From Rhodamnia argentea (taxonomy: Eukaryota; Streptophyta; Magnoliopsida; Myrtales; Myrtaceae), in the NCBI RefSeq assembly GCF_020921035.1, contig NC_063150.1:22801826-22865825 (forward strand): 64,000 nucleotides of DNA, written 5' to 3'. Positions 60,633 through 64,000 of the stretch are shown here, piece after piece. The translations under genes were made by a program, and so were the position numbers. The notes under the pieces were generated by a model. The model searched no databases, was not told the origin of the DNA, and saw only the letters and a list, made by a program, of their open reading frames with translations. Positions within the stretch are counted from its first letter, which is position 1. Every line of letters starts with the position of its first letter.

Positions 60633-61905
60633 TCTTTAATGTAATTCTTTTTTTAGTGGCATTATGGCTAGTTTAATCTTACCAAGTTCCTATTCCACAT
60701 ATTTTCCTCAAATTGTTTGGTCAGGCGTCATTTTCCAATTTATTATTATTATTGGAATACATGATTGTTTTTTTTTTTTTAACGATAGAGACGAGGTAAA
60801 ACTTCCATAAAAAAATCTGTTGCGAATCAAATCACATGGATAATAAAGGAATATGCTTATGTGATAATTTTTCATCTAATGTGAGATTGACATATTATCA
60901 GCCGCAAAAAATGAATAATAAACAATAAATAATTATTGTGGGATCCACTGTTTTAAGAATTTGTGACCCACAATATGCTGATATTCTCAAAGTCACCAAA
61001 AAATTATTATGCTAGCAATGTCCAATAATAAATAAGGGTCTAGCTAGACTAACCTCACGGTACACTGAATTTGTAATAGTGCATTTATAGCCACAAAGTC
61101 CTACATTATGCTAGTTGGACTCACTTGGGCAATCGGCGTACAAAATTTTCGAAAATCAATTATCAAAAATGGCCGTGCAAAATCACGAAAACCCTTTAAA
61201 AGAATAACAAAAATCAGAACCTTATCATTTAGCACATATATTAAACACCCATAAGGAACGAAAGTTAACGTAGGTTCCCACATTTCATATTTATTTTAAG
61301 TTTCGTGCTTTGTACCGAGATTTATTTTTAAAATGGCACTCACAATTTCCAAAAGAGAAATGAAAATTCCAATTAAATTCAAGAACTAAAAGTTAATGAT
61401 TGGGTTGCTAGCTATGTGACAGATTAGAGCGAGACAAGATATAAAATGACGGTGCCCTTCACAATGAGATAAACCTTGGGTAATCTATTATAATAATTAT
61501 TAAGCAATATCATATTTCTTTAACTTGCTCGAGGATTGCCTCTAATCTAGTAAGTTTCTTTTTTCTTTTGGTTTAATTATGCGTAACATTGGGTAATTAA
61601 TCCTCCCTATGTTATTTTAAAAAAGCCACTTTAACGTAAGAGTAATCAGTTCTAAGGTTGGCAGAATCGAGAACCGTCCTCTAAGGACCGGTTTCACAAT
61701 ATGAGAATCGGTAACTGGTCACCGGTTCGACGATGTTCTTGCAATTTGTCGGCTGCTGATTAAAAAAGCTTTTCAAGCTTTCTTCCTCCATCGAAGTGAG
61801 GGCGGAAGGCGAGGCTGTGATTGTAATGCTATTGTAGAGGGTTGGATGTGAGAGCTCAGCCGAGAGGCGACCGAGAGCAAGATGAGGTGAGAGAATTAGA
61901 AAAGA
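60633..61905. other. Intergenic
   Basis: AT-rich, nothing recognised to about 61640. From about 61650 to 62070 there is a repeat-like segment with 'gaatcggtaactggtcaccggttc' and the partly inverted 'cagaatcggaccgaaccgg' around the palindrome described separately. Confidence 0.35.
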
Positions 61906-61987
61906 AATTAGGATTTTGTGAAAACATAAAAATTAATATATATGTACACATATATATTAATTTTTATGTTTTCACAAAATCCTAATT
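61906..61987. repeat. 82-nt near-perfect palindrome
   Basis: Begins AATTAGGATTTTGTG and ends CACAAAATCCTAATT. The two 41-nt halves are complementary at all but the innermost pair, so the single strand could fold into a hairpin with a 40-bp stem and almost no loop. The centre is (AT)-rich. No coding frame is involved. Confidence 0.95.
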
Positions 61988-62394
61988 CGTGTGTATATAA
62001 CCGCCCAGAATCGGACCGAACCGGATCCGAAAATGCTTTTGTGGCCAAGAGTTGACCGTCATTCTCCATAAAATTGACAGCACCATTAGCTAATCATCTT
62101 CCAATAAATAAAGGGTATTCGTTCGACTCGAGTTGCAATTATCAATTTGCTTTGAGTTTGGATGATAACTTTTTTGTGGACCGAAATTATTGATTTGTGT
62201 TTGAACTGAACCGCGAACCAAATTAAATCAAACCGTGCTAATTTATTTCCAGAATTCTGCATATACATATTATCCAACCTCCACTCAAAAAAAAAAAAAA
62301 AAACATTCTTGACTGCTCATTTACTCGAATTTTATTTATCCACTTGGTAATGTAAGCAAGTAGATCCCGACCATGACCCCTCTCTCTCTCTCTC
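61988..62394. other. 3' flank of the receptor kinase exon
   Basis: AT-rich, with a 19-bp A run at about 62286-62304 and a short CT run just below 62395. It probably includes the 3' UTR of the minus-strand kinase. Confidence 0.4.
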
Positions 62395-63147
62395 TCATCT
62401 CGCCGAAACTTGAGCCTCAGCTGAAAAACCATCCTCGGAGAAATCGAAGACGTCGTCGCTCTTGCACAAGGCGTACACTATGTCCACCATGCTCGGCCTC
62501 TTCGCCGGGTCCCGGTTCAGGCAGGAGATCGCGACGCTCACCACGCTCGCGACGCTCTCCACCGAGCACGACGAGTCCGCCACCAGGGCCTCGTCCATCC
62601 ACCCCCTCAGCCTCTCGGCCTTCCCGATCTCCTCGCTGCTGCGCCCACCGAAGGCCTCGACCGCGGCGGCCCACATCACCCTCCCCTCCTCGTCCATCGC
62701 CTCCCTCCCCGAGACCAGCTCGAGCAGGACGACCCCGAACGAGAACACGTCCATCCTCGTGGACACGACCCCGTCGGACAGGTACTCCGGGGCGATGTAG
62801 CCCTGGGTGCCCACGATGTGCATGGTGATGGCGTTGCAGCCCGACTTGGCGAGGCCGAAGTTGGCGATCTTGGCCCGCATGTTGGAGTCCAGCAGGATGT
62901 TGCTGCTCTTGATGTCCTTGTGGACGACCCGCGGGCGGGTGTGCTCGTGGATGTACTGGAGGCCGTTGGCCACGTCGAACGCGATGCGCAGCCGGGTCTT
63001 CCAGCTCAGCCTCCCCTGGTGGCCGCCGGCATCGTGGAGCCACGAGTGGAGCGACCCGTTGGGCAGGAACTCGTAGATGAGGTAGCAGTTCGCGTCCTCC
63101 GGGTCGATGCAGAAGCCCTCTAGCCTCACTAGATTGCCATGGTTCAC
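62395..63147 (-). CDS. LysM receptor-like kinase (LYK4/5-like), last exon only
   Basis: A single GC-rich exon encodes 250 residues of a protein kinase domain from the alphaC-beta4 region to the C-terminus. It begins at an acceptor (AG at 63149-63148) with VNHGNLVRLEGFC. Visible motifs are YLIYEFLPNGSL, HKDIKSSN at 76-83, NFG at 96-98 where DFG is usual, GTQGYIAPEYLSDG and DVFSFGVVLLELVSGREA. The HKD/NFG combination and overall pattern fit the LYK4/LYK5 group of chitin co-receptors, considered weak or inactive kinases. The N-terminal LysM ectodomain, membrane helix, glycine loop and VAIK lysine are not in the window, so they lie beyond 64000 or the gene is truncated. Other RLK families are possible but fit less well. 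Confidence 0.8.
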   Translation of the reverse strand: MNHGNLVRLEGFCIDPEDANCYLIYEFLPNGSLHSWLHDAGGHQGRLSWKTRLRIAFDVANGLQYIHEHTRPRVVHKDIKSSNILLDSNMRAKIANFGLAKSGCNAITMHIVGTQGYIAPEYLSDGVVSTRMDVFSFGVVLLELVSGREAMDEEGRVMWAAAVEAFGGRSSEEIGKAERLRGWMDEALVADSSCSVESVASVVSVAISCLNRDPAKRPSMVDIVYALCKSDDVFDFSEDGFSAEAQVSAR

Positions 63148-64000
63148 CTTCAAAGCCAAAACAGAGGAGGGTCTTGTTACAAATCAATCCCATCAATGGT
63201 TGAAAACTTGAAAACAGATGAAAAAATGTCAATCGAGCTATCATGTCATTATGTCAACTAAAATTTCTTAGAATCATTATGTCAATCGAGGGGCGGCGAT
63301 TAACATATTTGCTAGATTTCGTCGTTGGAGCTAGACAAATAACTATATCTTTAATTTCAAGTTTTCATTTTCGACCCAAAAAAAGAAAAATTCAAGTTTT
63401 CTTTTTGAGGATTAAAATGCATTATTGATATGTTAATTTCACGAAAAATTTATAACGTTTTCTGGTATTTTAATTTTTTTTAACAAAATACGATAGGAAT
63501 CCGAAGCAAAGACCTAGGACCGCCCAGACGTGCTGGTCAAGGGCTCTGAGGACCTGGGACCAACCATCGGGGTCACAAGCCCAGCATCGAGGTCCCGGGC
63601 ACAAGAATTGGGTACTTGGGCATGGCCACTAGAAGTCTAGGCCCGATCTGGGGAGACACGGGTGCAAGCACCTAGGAGCAACGGAGCACGAGAACCCGCT
63701 CCTGGACCCGAGACCTCGGCGCCCAGGCATTCGAACCCGAGACCCGGATTTTTGTTTTTGTTTTTTGGATCAGGCAGGACCCGGAATTAGACTCACAAGA
63801 CTTTCTTACTCAAACAACGTGTTTCCAGTTCATCTATTCCCCACAAAGCCGAACTTAATTAAAACGGGAATATTATACAGCTCAAGTCCAGACAATAAAA
63901 CAAAACAAAAACTATAAATTAAATATCATAACCATACTACACACATCGCGATAATAGGACCATTAACATAATTAAGTGCAAAAAAACTAAGTAGATTCGT
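63148..64000. other. Intron or flank upstream of the kinase exon, with a GC-rich repeat block
   Basis: No further kinase exon is recognisable up to the window edge. At about 63485-63770 a GC-rich stretch repeats 'cctgggacc', 'cgaggtcccggg' and 'gacccgagacc' words. It resembles the interior of the TIR element at 17068-18312, and AT-rich sequence flanks it. Confidence 0.45.

Noticed and set aside
62417..63244. Long second minus-strand frame and plus-strand frames overlapping the kinase exon
   Set aside because: They are by-products of high GC in the kinase exon; their compositions are Arg/Pro/Gly-rich without domains.
1..64000. tRNA, rRNA, CRISPR or organellar-transfer segments
   Set aside because: None could be supported on reading both strands; the only tRNA-related signals are the copia primer site and the SINE-like boxes.

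Overview
The window is nuclear DNA from a flowering plant, almost certainly a woody eudicot. Genes have GT-AG introns, there are two Aux/IAA genes, a DYW-type PPR gene and a plant-type RNA polymerase V subunit, and they sit in AT-rich, repeat-laden intergenic DNA. Fold-back repeats with GC-rich cores recall Myrtales-type genomes, but that is only an impression. No rRNA gene, canonical tRNA gene or CRISPR array was seen.

Layout. 0.6-9.1 kb is a compact block: an intronless NRPE7-like gene, an intronless DYW PPR gene and, on the minus strand, a two-exon divergent SEC23 gene. 9.6-19.2 kb is a graveyard of non-autonomous TIR and fold-back elements: three end-to-end elements at 9605-13113, one with a GC-rich repeat cargo at 17068-18312, and a 215-bp tandem duplication. 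20.1-21.8 kb holds a five-exon Aux/IAA gene (minus) of the IAA7/14/16/17 type. 30.5-35.3 kb is a complete but decayed Ty1-copia retrotransposon with 221-bp LTRs and a perfect 5-bp target duplication. 42.8-43.7 kb is a three-exon Aux/IAA gene (plus) of the IAA1-4 type, head-to-head with the first. 45-54 kb is repeats: fold-back elements (one carrying a probable SINE), a locally triplicated segment and five copies of a ~340-bp tandem repeat. 54.9-59.9 kb is an eight-exon EFG1-like rRNA-processing gene (minus). 62.4-63.1 kb is the last exon of a LYK4/5-like receptor kinase (minus) whose 5' part is not recognisable in the window.

There is no operon-like logic; these are independent plant genes. 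The meaningful neighbourhood is the divergent pair of Aux/IAA genes from sister clades close to an NRPE7-like gene, an arrangement also known from Arabidopsis. Here the pair is pushed about 21 kb apart by repeats. I found no clear new biological system. The best leads are an 82-nt near-perfect palindrome, the SINE nested in a fold-back element, the GC-rich-cargo TIR element, and a promoter-like start of a locus cut by the copia insertion.
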